The notes beneath the pieces were generated by a model. The model was not told the DNA's origin, searched no databases, and was given only the letters and a program-made list of their open reading frames with translations. A DNA stretch of 64,000 bases from Pinibacter aurantiacus. GTDB taxonomy: Bacteria; Bacteroidota; Bacteroidia; Chitinophagales; Chitinophagaceae. Position 1 is the stretch's first letter. Every line of letters begins with the position of its first letter. Positions 34,273 to 42,446 of the stretch are shown here, one piece after another. Made by a program: the position numbers and the translations under genes. The stretch is taken from contig NZ_JAHSPG010000015.1 of the NCBI RefSeq assembly GCF_019130065.1, positions 558,001 to 622,000 of the forward strand, given 5' to 3'.

Positions 34273-37200
34273 GTTCTCGCGTAAGCAGACGGCGTAACGC
34301 CAAACTCTTTCTTGAAATACTTGGCGAAATATTTAGGATCGTTAAAACCCACTTCGTAAGCAATTTCAGAAACGGTCATTTTGGATTTTTCTAAAAGTTG
34401 AGCGGCCCGTTTTAATCTGATATCCCTAATGAAATCGATCGGGCTTTTTCCGCTCAGGGAAAGGAGTTTTTTATAAAGGGCGACACGGCTCATAAACATC
34501 GCCTTGCTCAGATCTTCTACAGAGAAGTCCGGATTGGAGATATTTTTTTCTACTATCTCCAATGCGTGTGTTAAAAACTTCTCATCCGGAGAACTTATCT
34601 CAACATCGGCTGGCTTTACCTCCATCTGCTTCTGATAAGTTTTCCGCATTTTTGTTTGCAGCGACAATAAATTTTTTATGCGCGATTGAAGAATTTCAAA
34701 ATTGAAAGGCTTGGTCATGTAGTCATTGGCGCCGGTTTCCAGGCCACGCAATTGCTGATCTTCTCCCGTAAGTGCTGTTAACAATATTACAGGAATGTGC
34801 GCAGTTCTTTTATCGGCTTTAAGTTTTTTACATAGTTCTATTCCATCCATCACTGGCATGGAGATGTCGCTCACCACCAGCTCAGGATGCGATGCCAATG
34901 CTTTTTGCCAGCCCACTTTTCCATTTTCTGCTTCCAGTATATTAAAGTGTTCGCGAAGGTTATCCTTCAGGTAAAAACGGAAATCATCATTGTCTTCAAC
35001 CAACAACACCGTTGGCTTCTTCGAAAATGAGTTTTCTTTTATTACTTCCTCGCTTTCTATTTCTGTCGGAACAACCTGTTGTTCCGTTTCAATGTGTTTG
35101 TTGTTTCCATTTACCGCAACCACTTCGTTAATTATGTTCTCTTCGATGTGCACAGGTGCGTGTATCACTTCCTTCAATGGCAATGCCACTTCAAATGTGC
35201 TTCCTTCGCCTAAAATACTGTGAACCGAAATACTACCGCTATGCAGCTTTACAAATTCTTTTGTGATGGCGAGCCCTATCCCACTACCCTGGTTTATTAA
35301 TGTGCCAGGGATTTCATTCTGAAAAAACCTGTCAAATATTTTTTCCTGCTTGTCATGCTCCATGCCAATACCGGTATCATTTACTTTTACCGTCAAAAGA
35401 TGTGTTGCGTTGTCTGCATGTATCGCTTTTAAAACCACGCTTACACTCACTGTTTTATTCTCTGGTGTAAACTTGAAAGCATTTGAAAGCAAGTTGAAAA
35501 GGATGCGTTCTATTTTATCGTGATCAAAAAAAGTAATGAAATGTTCAACGTTTGTTGTAACAGAAAATCTGATATTCTTTTTATCGGCAAGGTCGGTAAA
35601 TGATTGAGCTATGTCTTTCGCAAATTGAATGATATCGCCCTGTCTTGTTTGCAACTTAAGTTCCTTTACCTCCATTTTACGAAAATCAAGGAGCTGGTTA
35701 ACAAGGTTCAGCAATCTTCTCGCATTGCGGTAAATGAGTTGTAGTTGTTTCTTTTCATCGTCACCGCTGAACTTCAACATTCGTTCAAGTGGCGTTAGTA
35801 TGAGCGACAATGGTGTTCTGAATTCATGGCTCACATTGGTAAGGAATTTAATCTTCAACATGTCCAGTTCATGCAGTCGCTGTGCCTGGTGCCGCTCTTG
35901 TTCCAGCGCAAATTTTGTTCTTGCTCTTTGTAAAATCCTGAACCGTGCGAAATACAATACGCCGCCGATCACCAGCAAATACAGCAAGTATGCCAATGGT
36001 GTTTTCCAGAATGGCGGCAATACTTTTATTGTCATGGTTATGCCCTTCTCGTTCCACACTCCATCATCGTTGGATGCTTTCACTTTGAATGTGTATGTGC
36101 CCGGGCTAAGGTTGGTATAAGTTGCCTTCCTGTTTTTACCATCCGTTATTGTCCATTCTTTATCGAAACCCTCGAGCATGTACATGTACTGGCTCTTCTC
36201 GGTATTGGAATAACTTAATGCGGCAAACTCAATGGAGAAAACATTTTCATTGTGTTTTAAAACGACCTGGTTCGTTTCACTGATCGATTTATCGAGCACA
36301 ACGTGTTTGCCCACTTTTTCGCCAACGCCAATTGTTTTGTTGAACAATAAAAAATCTGTGAATGCGATTGCCGGTACCGATTTGTTTGTTTGTATGTTCG
36401 ACGGGTCGAATAGATTGAAACCATTTGCACCGCCAAACATCAACTCTCCTTTTCTTGTTTTTAGTGCTGCGTTTTCATTGAACTCCCTGCCCTGCAAACC
36501 ATCCTGCTCGTCGAAGTTTTGGAAACGATACACATAGTCTTTTGTGCTGTTTCCGGATATGGATATTTTGCAAATGCCATTCCTTGTGCTTATCCATACA
36601 TTGTGATTGTTGTCCTCGAGTATGTTCAAAATGTTGTTGTCCGGCAGACCATCGCTTACTCGTAAAATCTTCACAACTTTGCGATCGATATCGAAGATGG
36701 TTATTCCCTCACTGCTTCCGGCCCATATCATTCCGCGACTATCCTGCAATAGCGTCATTACAAAATTGTTACTGAGGCTTGTGCCATTGTCATTGTGTGA
36801 GAGGTGAATAAATTTTGAGGCCTTATTGTCCAGCACATCAATGCCGGCATCTGTGCCGAACCAAATATTTCCGGCTTTGTCTTCAGTGATCGCCGCGATG
36901 TAGTTGGTTTGAAGATAACCATCTGACTTGCGATGATGCGTAAATGTTTTTGTATTCCTGTCAAACAAATCGATGCCGTTTCCCAAGGTGCCGATCCAAA
37001 GCCGCTGCTTGCTGTCTTCATAAATTTCCCATATGCGATCGTCTGAAATGCTTGCAGGATCTGCTTCATTGTGCTTGTAGTGAATGAAATTTTTTCCATC
37101 GAAACAATCCAACCCTCCATAATACGAGCCTATCCAAAGCTTTTGATCGTGATCGATCCAAAGGCTTACGATCACGTCATTGCCAATGGTGTTTGTGTTT

Positions 37201-38426
37201 GAATTGCTGTGCGTATAGCGTATAAACTGATTTGTTTGCCTGTTGAAATAAATTAAGCCTCCGCCATTTGTTCCTATCCAGATATTGCCTTTAGCATCTT
37301 CAACAAAGCGGTTCACGTCGTCGTAACTCAGGCTTGTAGGATCTGAAGGCTGATGACGAAACAACGGAAACTTGATGATATTTTCCCTGTAATAACTTAC
37401 GCCCTGCTTGTAAGTGCCGGCCCAAATGATACCGCTGCTATCGCGATACACAGTGGTGATAGCATTTTGTGCGATGGTTTTGTCATCGTCTTCGTTATTG
37501 AGCAGGTAGCGAATGCTATTGTTCTCTTTGTTGTAAATGTTGATACCACCATGATCTGTACATATCCATATCAGCCCGTCACCATCCTGCGTCACGCCAT
37601 TGATGATGTTATTATTCAGTTGTGGCGAGGATTCTTTGCTGATGTGTGTGAGTTTATTTTGCGAAGGATTGAAATGAAACACTCCGTTTGACACAGTTGT
37701 AACGTAACACCAGAGCTCATCCTGGGCATCTATAAAAATTTGAAAATCGCTGTTGCCTGAAAAGTATGGCACCAGCAAGGCATTGCGATAAACGATTTTG
37801 TTTGTCTTGCCATCCATCTTTTCCATCACACCATTTCCATGAATGATCCAGAAATCGCCTGCAGCATTCTCTGCAAAAGCCGTTACATTGTTGTCGCATA
37901 TTGTTGCCTCGTCGTTGCCGCTATGTGTGAAGTGAATGCTCTTTTCTGTTTTGCTATCATACTTGAAAAGCCCGGCTGTTGTATGAACAAACCAGTAATA
38001 GCCTTTTCTGTCTTTCTTTATATCATCAATTGCAGAATCAGGAATACCGATTTTGGCGAAATACAAACTCTCGTCTCTGCTAAAACTTTCTGTTTCCCTG
38101 TCGTAAAAATTGATATGGTCCCTGGCTTGCACCCAAACTTTATTGTCGGGCCCTTCCCAGATCTTAGAGATGATATCGTTGCCAATCGAAGTCGAATCAC
38201 TGATGATATGCTTAAATACTTTGAATTTATAGCCATCATACCTGTTTAATCCTGAGGATGTGCCAAACCACATAAAACCTTTATCGTCACGTAATATGCT
38301 ATTGATCTGGTTGTTAGACAACCCATTGCGAATATCTATCCGGGAAAAACGATACTGTGTTCCCTGCGAAAACAGGTCGCAGCAAAAAAATATTTGCAGT
38401 ATTAATATGACAGACAAGCACCTCAT
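34263..38426 (-). CDS. Hybrid two-component system regulator (HTCS)
   Basis: A 1387-residue one-protein signalling system for glycan sensing. A signal peptide (about 1-20) is followed by two periplasmic propellers built of Reg_prop repeats with WFGTSSG/WIGTNGG motifs (about 25-690), then a Y_Y_Y domain (about 695-790) and one membrane segment (about 795-820). The cytoplasmic part has HisKA with His867 (NVSHEFRTPL), HATPase_c (GSGIGLAIT lid), a receiver domain (VLLVEDNDDF; acceptor Asp in VVSDISMP, about 1186) and a C-terminal AraC-type helix-turn-helix (ending FGVTPSAYA). It probably binds an oligosaccharide and activates the first glycan locus. The last residues and the stop lie in a word-A arm. 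Confidence 0.96.
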   Translation of the reverse strand: MRCLSVILILQIFFCCDLFSQGTQYRFSRIDIRNGLSNNQINSILRDDKGFMWFGTSSGLNRYDGYKFKVFKHIISDSTSIGNDIISKIWEGPDNKVWVQARDHINFYDRETESFSRDESLYFAKIGIPDSAIDDIKKDRKGYYWFVHTTAGLFKYDSKTEKSIHFTHSGNDEATICDNNVTAFAENAAGDFWIIHGNGVMEKMDGKTNKIVYRNALLVPYFSGNSDFQIFIDAQDELWCYVTTVSNGVFHFNPSQNKLTHISKESSPQLNNNIINGVTQDGDGLIWICTDHGGINIYNKENNSIRYLLNNEDDDKTIAQNAITTVYRDSSGIIWAGTYKQGVSYYRENIIKFPLFRHQPSDPTSLSYDDVNRFVEDAKGNIWIGTNGGGLIYFNRQTNQFIRYTHSNSNTNTIGNDVIVSLWIDHDQKLWIGSYYGGLDCFDGKNFIHYKHNEADPASISDDRIWEIYEDSKQRLWIGTLGNGIDLFDRNTKTFTHHRKSDGYLQTNYIAAITEDKAGNIWFGTDAGIDVLDNKASKFIHLSHNDNGTSLSNNFVMTLLQDSRGMIWAGSSEGITIFDIDRKVVKILRVSDGLPDNNILNILEDNNHNVWISTRNGICKISISGNSTKDYVYRFQNFDEQDGLQGREFNENAALKTRKGELMFGGANGFNLFDPSNIQTNKSVPAIAFTDFLLFNKTIGVGEKVGKHVVLDKSISETNQVVLKHNENVFSIEFAALSYSNTEKSQYMYMLEGFDKEWTITDGKNRKATYTNLSPGTYTFKVKASNDDGVWNEKGITMTIKVLPPFWKTPLAYLLYLLVIGGVLYFARFRILQRARTKFALEQERHQAQRLHELDMLKIKFLTNVSHEFRTPLSLILTPLERMLKFSGDDEKKQLQLIYRNARRLLNLVNQLLDFRKMEVKELKLQTRQGDIIQFAKDIAQSFTDLADKKNIRFSVTTNVEHFITFFDHDKIERILFNLLSNAFKFTPENKTVSVSVVLKAIHADNATHLLTVKVNDTGIGMEHDKQEKIFDRFFQNEIPGTLINQGSGIGLAITKEFVKLHSGSISVHSILGEGSTFEVALPLKEVIHAPVHIEENIINEVVAVNGNNKHIETEQQVVPTEIESEEVIKENSFSKKPTVLLVEDNDDFRFYLKDNLREHFNILEAENGKVGWQKALASHPELVVSDISMPVMDGIELCKKLKADKRTAHIPVILLTALTGEDQQLRGLETGANDYMTKPFNFEILQSRIKNLLSLQTKMRKTYQKQMEVKPADVEISSPDEKFLTHALEIVEKNISNPDFSVEDLSKAMFMSRVALYKKLLSLSGKSPIDFIRDIRLKRAAQLLEKSKMTVSEIAYEVGFNDPKYFAKYFKKEFGVTPSAYARTNN

Positions 38427-38446
38427 AGCAGTGAAAAACAGTTAAG

Positions 38447-38454
38447 CAAAGTAA
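38447..38454 (-). promoter_or_regulatory. Possible -7 box of the HTCS gene (TTACTTTG)
   Basis: One mismatch to TAnnTTTG on the minus strand, 20 bases upstream of the start codon. No -33 TTG was found. Confidence 0.3.
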
Positions 38455-38460
38455 GGGTAA

Positions 38461-38492
38461 TAATTGAATTATCGATTATTGAATTATTGATG
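38461..38492. repeat. AT-rich degenerate word-A-like repeat
   Basis: Tandem ATTGAATTAT words. They resemble those at 39222-39255 and could form an outer inverted repeat around the transposase gene. Confidence 0.45.
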
Positions 38493-38513
38493 TTACTAAC
38501 AGTTGTTGAGGTT

Positions 38514-38948
38514 TCAGCCGTTAATTCTTACAAATCCAAACTTGCTTATAAATTCATTTACTTCATCGTCAAATGACTTTGACGCGTGGTGCCGCTCCTG
38601 ATTGTGAATATATCGCACGACAGCCGGCACGATCGACTCACTAACTGACACAGCAAAATAATCATCTTGCCAATCAAAACCACCATTTACTATTCGATTT
38701 TGATTTATCCAATGAGAAGAGCCGCCTTTTATAAACTGAGCAACCTCCGCGATTGTTTGTCCATTACCAAGTGAGATCAAACAGTGTAAATGATCCAAAT
38801 ACCCATTGATCGCTCTCAAATAAATTCCCTTTTCTTTACAATTTTGCATTATCTGCAAACAAAGATACCGCCGAACATCTGCTGTTAATATTGGCTCCCT
38901 TCTTTTAGTGGCCCATACGAGATGCACCCATATTCTTACGTATGACAT
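38514..38948 (-). CDS. Y1 transposase, IS200/RAYT-like
   Basis: A 144-residue HUH single-strand transposase. The HUH metal motif is His53 and His55 in LDHLHCL, and the catalytic tyrosine is Tyr113 in VVRYIHNQERHH. It has no accessory tnpB gene and no obvious IS ends, which fits REP-associated tyrosine transposases (RAYTs) better than a full IS200 copy. RAYTs mobilise REP palindromes, and several such palindromes are in this window, though a direct link is inferred only. Both catalytic motifs are intact, so it may be active. Confidence 0.9.
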   Translation of the reverse strand: MSYVRIWVHLVWATKRREPILTADVRRYLCLQIMQNCKEKGIYLRAINGYLDHLHCLISLGNGQTIAEVAQFIKGGSSHWINQNRIVNGGFDWQDDYFAVSVSESIVPAVVRYIHNQERHHASKSFDDEVNEFISKFGFVRING

Positions 38949-39168
38949 AATAAAAACTTAATGAGTGATTTGAAAAAGGAAAATATTTTGGAGGAGACTG
39001 ATGGGACTAGAACGTATTTACAATTATACTCATTTTCTGTTAGCTAAAGCAAACAGCTATGAATTAGGTGCGATTTGCTTTACAAATATTACACTACCTG
39101 AAACGCAGTCAATCTTGGACAACAAGCAAAGCTCACGCAAAATAAAATCGGTCTCACTTAATTCACTG

Positions 39169-39188
39169 CCGTTCGTTTCAACGAACGG
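39169..39188. repeat. 20-bp palindrome CCGTTCGTTTCAACGAACGG
   Basis: Nine-base arms around a two-base centre. It lies upstream of the Y1 transposase gene, so it could be a transposase recognition hairpin or a regulator site. Confidence 0.6.
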
Positions 39189-39193
39189 ACAAT

Positions 39194-39221
39194 AAAAAAA
39201 GGCTGAATCTCTTCAGCCTTT
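39194..39221 (-). terminator. Rho-independent terminator after the LysM gene
   Basis: A ten-base stem (AAAGGCTGAA, 39198-39207, with its complement at 39212-39221) and a TCTC loop, followed on the minus strand by a T-run. It ends the LysM gene. Confidence 0.88.
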
Positions 39222-39255
39222 CAATTATTCAATAATTCAGTTATTCAATTATTAA
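39222..39255. repeat. Single arm of word-A type
   Basis: Tandem TCAATTATT/TCAGTTATT words. The stop codon of the LysM gene (39252-39254) is inside the arm. Confidence 0.7.
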
Positions 39256-40268
39256 TACGCAATCGCAGCGCTGAATTTATTCTCACCTGCACCAAGTTCA
39301 GCTGCCGCAGCATTGCTGATGCGGATGGCGAGGCCGCTGTTTTCTTTTATGTCAGCAAGATTGCCGAGCACTTTCGCGTATACAATTTTGTTGTTGGATG
39401 TATTGCTCACTTTAACGATTGTACCAACGGGCACATTGTTCATTAAAACATAGTATTTGCCGTCGCTCCAGCCACTGGTGCTACGGAAAATAGCTGCAGA
39501 GCCGGAAGAACTTTTACCACCGTTGTCAAATTGAGATTTAAAATATCCTCCTTTGAAATCAACATTAGAAGGAGTTTCTGTGGATGCAACCGTAACAGGT
39601 TTGTTTTCTGTAACTGTTACAGGAGCAGTCTTTTCAACAACAGGTTCAGGCTTTTTCTCTTCAGTTTTCGTTACTCCTGATTGTTGTGCTGCGGTTGTTG
39701 TTGCTGCTACCGTGCCGGTTGAACCTTGAGTAGTGGCGGGTTTTGTTTCAACTACTGTCGCGGTTTCCGTCTTGATGGTTGCTGATCCTTTAGAAGCCAA
39801 TGCACTCTGACCAGGCTTCACTTTCAGGTATCCTACTACCAGTTTCATTCCTGCCTTCAGCTGATCATTTGTAATGCCATTCCATTTTTCAATATATGCG
39901 GTAGGAACTTTATTGTAATTGGTGCTTATGCGATACATCCATTCTTTTTCCGCCACGACATGATAGACAGGAACAAACACCTCATCACTTGCTTTCTGGC
40001 CATCCTGTGAAAAATTTGCGGCAGTAAGCGGAATTTTTATTTGTTCGCCAATGCTCAATGCTTTATCCATTGAGGCACTGTTAAAAGGTGCAATTTCTTT
40101 CGGGCTGATGTTATACAACCTGCCAATGCTGTACCAGTTTTCTTTCGCCACTACTGTATGTTCCACATATAAACTAGGCGAGGTGCCTCCAACCATCAAA
40201 TCACCAGATTGAGCAAAAGAGGCTCCGGATATTAGAATCAAAAGGAATACGTTCAGAAAAAACCTCAT
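39252..40268 (-). CDS. Secreted LysM / RlpA-like double-psi barrel protein
   Basis: A 338-residue envelope protein with a signal peptide (about 1-20, ending SFAQ). Two LysM domains that bind peptidoglycan (about 33-85 and 105-150; WYSIGRLYNISPKEIAPFN is typical) are followed by a Thr/Val/Lys-rich linker (about 155-245). A C-terminal double-psi beta-barrel (about 260-335) resembles RlpA. RlpA's catalytic Asp in its NDRG motif is not conserved here (the segment reads AKVLGNLADI), so it is probably not a lytic transglycosylase. The start at 40268 is chosen because it gives a clean signal peptide; a longer frame from 40334 does not. It follows the RsmF-like gene by 75 bases. Confidence 0.85.
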   Translation of the reverse strand: MRFFLNVFLLILISGASFAQSGDLMVGGTSPSLYVEHTVVAKENWYSIGRLYNISPKEIAPFNSASMDKALSIGEQIKIPLTAANFSQDGQKASDEVFVPVYHVVAEKEWMYRISTNYNKVPTAYIEKWNGITNDQLKAGMKLVVGYLKVKPGQSALASKGSATIKTETATVVETKPATTQGSTGTVAATTTAAQQSGVTKTEEKKPEPVVEKTAPVTVTENKPVTVASTETPSNVDFKGGYFKSQFDNGGKSSSGSAAIFRSTSGWSDGKYYVLMNNVPVGTIVKVSNTSNNKIVYAKVLGNLADIKENSGLAIRISNAAAAELGAGENKFSAAIAY

Positions 40269-40289
40269 GTTATAGTTGTTTAAACCGTG

Positions 40290-40297
40290 CAAATATG
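40290..40297 (-). promoter_or_regulatory. Possible -7 box of the LysM gene (CATATTTG)
   Basis: One mismatch to TAnnTTTG, 21 bases upstream of the chosen start, between the two genes. It supports the shorter start. Confidence 0.35.
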
Positions 40298-40343
40298 AAT
40301 AATCTTTGTGAACATCGTACAAATTAAGCACCAATTTTATGGC

Positions 40344-41714
40344 TCACTTCAAAATTCTCCACTCTTTTGGATAATAATTATTTAATCGGTTCGGCAATAG
40401 TTTTATAAAGCCCAGATTTCTGCTTTTGTATTGCAAAACGGTCCAACCTTTGCCATTGGAATCAAGCTTGAAATCAGACTTTCGCAGATATTGCAGCGCT
40501 TCTTCTAGTGTAACGTCAATTACAGGAATATTATTACTTAATAAATTGCTAACTGCAAGTGAATGTTCAGGTATTAATTCTTTTGGCGTGATTTGCCCTA
40601 AAGCAACACCAGCCTGCTTAATATATAGTGATTGCTGCAACAGGTCGATATCCTGTACAAACCGCGCGGGAAGTGCCAATGCCAGTTCCTTCCATTTTAA
40701 AATAGAAATTCCCACGTCTTCCCTGATCCATTTTTCAGCAATGGCGATGTCATTCTTTGATAATTTTTCGAGTTTTGATTTTTTTGGAAACGCTACTTCG
40801 CCGCACTCACTTTCCTGTTTTTCCATGCAGGCTATAAAGAAGCCTTCGCCCTTTACTTTGTCCGGATAAAATCTGTACCCGTACGCCTTATTCTTGTCAC
40901 TCAAGGCTTCAACAATGTTCCATTCTGGTTCGGTTGACAACCGCAAACTTTTCATGTTGAATTCGTCGATCATCCAGTCCGCAATTGCTTCATCTTCATC
41001 TTTAGAATAGGAGCAGGTGGAATAAATTAAGATGCCTCCTTGCTTTAGCGCGGGCAACACATCGGCTATGATCCTTTGCTGTCGCTGGCTGCAGAGTTGT
41101 ACATTGGCTTCGCTCCACTCTCCTATTGCATCGGCATCGCGGCGAAACAACCCGCTACCACTGCATGGTGCATCTATTACGATGATGTCGAAATAATTTT
41201 CCAGCTTCGCAAAATCTTTGGGATCGTTGTTGGTAACCACCACATTTTCTGCGCCCCATTTCGTAATGCTTTCCGCGAGAATGTTGGCTCTCGTTTTTAT
41301 TACTTCATTGGTAATAAGTAAACTTTCATTTGAAATAACGGACTGTATCAAAGTAGATTTGCCGCCGGGTGCCGCGCAAAGGTCTAATACTTTTAATGAT
41401 TGCGACATATCTGCCGTTTGTCGCAGGGCTTGTTCTAAAAACATACTGGACGCTTCCTGTACGTAGTAAGCGCCTGCGTGCAACAGCGGGTCCAACGTGA
41501 ATGAAGGTCTTTGCTTTAAATAGTAGCCATTAGATGTCCACGGAATTTTCGATTCCACTTCAAAACTATGTTCGTAAACATCGAATGCTTTCGTGGGATT
41601 TATTCTTACCGAAGTGATCTGTTGGCCGGATGTATGCATTTGGATAAATGCTTGCTCATCGTAACCTGGCAAACCTTTGAGGGATGATAGCAATGCTGTG
41701 GGTAATGTTGACAC
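40344..41714 (-). CDS. RsmF-like rRNA cytosine-C5 methyltransferase
   Basis: A 456-residue NOL1/NOP2/Sun-family enzyme that forms 5-methylcytosine in RNA. The SAM-binding loop is VLDLCAAPGGKST. The two catalytic cysteines are in VIDAPCSGSG (about 184) and YSTCSYSKDE (about 231). The C-terminal part (about 300-456) looks like the RsmF-type PUA-containing tail that binds the 16S rRNA. The E. coli relatives RsmB and RsmF modify 16S rRNA; which cytosine is modified here is not known. The promoter box lies at 41733-41740. Confidence 0.9.
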   Translation of the reverse strand: MSTLPTALLSSLKGLPGYDEQAFIQMHTSGQQITSVRINPTKAFDVYEHSFEVESKIPWTSNGYYLKQRPSFTLDPLLHAGAYYVQEASSMFLEQALRQTADMSQSLKVLDLCAAPGGKSTLIQSVISNESLLITNEVIKTRANILAESITKWGAENVVVTNNDPKDFAKLENYFDIIVIDAPCSGSGLFRRDADAIGEWSEANVQLCSQRQQRIIADVLPALKQGGILIYSTCSYSKDEDEAIADWMIDEFNMKSLRLSTEPEWNIVEALSDKNKAYGYRFYPDKVKGEGFFIACMEKQESECGEVAFPKKSKLEKLSKNDIAIAEKWIREDVGISILKWKELALALPARFVQDIDLLQQSLYIKQAGVALGQITPKELIPEHSLAVSNLLSNNIPVIDVTLEEALQYLRKSDFKLDSNGKGWTVLQYKSRNLGFIKLLPNRLNNYYPKEWRILK

Positions 41715-41732
41715 CTGAATGTTTTAGTGCGT

Positions 41733-41740
41733 CAAAGGTA
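41733..41740 (-). promoter_or_regulatory. -7 promoter box of the RsmF-like gene (TACCTTTG)
   Basis: Exact TAnnTTTG match on the minus strand, 18 bases from the start codon. Confidence 0.55.
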
Positions 41741-41764
41741 GGGCATTTCAGGATGTACGATGTG

Positions 41765-41872
41765 CGAGGGGTAAGCGCAAAGGGAGCAAAGGTTTTATAG
41801 ATATTTTAAGGTCAGGATGAAGAAAATCTGCCTTCGTTATCTTTGCGCAACCTTTGTGTTCTTTGCGGTTAA
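41765..41872. repeat. Inverted repeat, GCAAAGG word
   Basis: The left arm (about 41765-41793, AAGCGCAAAGGGAGCAAAGG) faces a right arm (about 41841-41872, CTTTGCGCAACCTTTGTG and onward). It is the same word type as at 53764-53949. Confidence 0.8.
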
Positions 41873-41882
41873 AAAGCACCAA

Positions 41883-41911
41883 AACAAAAAACCGGCTCCA
41901 AAAGAAGCCGG
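41883..41911 (-). terminator. Rho-independent terminator
   Basis: Stem CCGGCTCC/GAAGCCGG with a four-A loop (41892-41911) and a T-run on the minus strand. No protein gene ends just upstream of it, so it may close a small RNA. Confidence 0.7.
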
Positions 41912-42133
41912 CTTCATTATGCTAAAAACTAAAAAACTCTGTGTAAAAAAAAGGGCCCTCTGTAGAAACAGCTGACCTCTAACGATTGCTTGCCATATGA
42001 AAAATTCGTAAAAATCTCTTTTGTTAGTGTAGCAGCCTTTTTGCTTTTTCTCTGCTACTGTGTCCGGAATCTTCTTCTTTTTTCTTTCTCTTCAACCCCT
42101 TTCGTTCCGTTCACAATGTAAAAGTAGCACGCG
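41890..42133 (-). ncRNA. Candidate small RNA
   Basis: A minus-strand transcript would begin after a TACATTGT box (about 42115-42125, one or two mismatches to the -7 consensus). It would contain a purine-rich stretch and a hairpin with 7-bp perfect stem GTAGCAG (42053-42059 with 42030-42036), then run into a second U-rich site (about 41948-41960) and the terminator at 41883-41911. No open frame is present. It does not match an RNA family I can name, and it might instead be a long leader of the RsmF-like gene. Confidence 0.25.
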
Positions 42134-42356
42134 GGGGAAGAATTTCTAAACCAAGTTTTTCCCAGGTTCATGATGCCAAAACGGGATCACCAATATCAAA
42201 ATCCACTCCCACAAAGGATTTTATGACAAAAGTCATATGAAGCCCAACGAAAATCAGATGGACTATTTTCTTGAAAAATGTGATCTAAAAGTGAAATAAC
42301 CCATCATTTGTCGCCCACAAAAGGCCACGGAGTAACCGGATTGCATCTATCAATCT

Positions 42357-42400
42357 AAAAAAAAGACCATTGATAAAAGATAGAAATCTTGCATCAATGG
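42357..42400 (-). terminator. Rho-independent terminator after GH97
   Basis: Stem CCATTGAT (42367-42374) with ATCAATGG (42393-42400), followed on the minus strand by a run of eight T. It lies about 47 bases after the GH97 stop and ends the second glycan locus. Confidence 0.8.
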
Positions 42401-42446
42401 CGTTTTAAGAGTGTTAACAGCTTTAACATCTTGTACGAATCAACTA

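Larger units (their letters stand above)
38949..39251. other. Intergenic region upstream of the Y1 transposase
   Basis: This 303-bp region contains a tight palindrome (39169-39188), a terminator (39194-39221) and one word-A-like arm (39222-39255). A 64-codon open frame at 39001-39195 has no family features and I do not call it a gene. Confidence 0.55.
41715..42446. other. Long intergenic region between RsmF-like gene and GH97
   Basis: This 732-bp region is the longest without a protein gene. It contains the RsmF-like promoter box, a GCAAAGG word repeat, a terminator on the minus strand, a candidate small RNA and the GH97 terminator. About 150 bp (42140-42340) shows no structure. Confidence 0.6.

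Noticed and set aside
39001-39195. 64-codon open frame upstream of the Y1 transposase
   Set aside because: No family features, and it runs through a palindrome into the terminator of the opposite gene. It is most likely non-coding.
40344-41714. RsmB rather than RsmF for the RNA methyltransferase
   Set aside because: There is no N-terminal NusB-like domain, and the catalytic core is near the N-terminus with a long C-terminal part, as in RsmF-type proteins.
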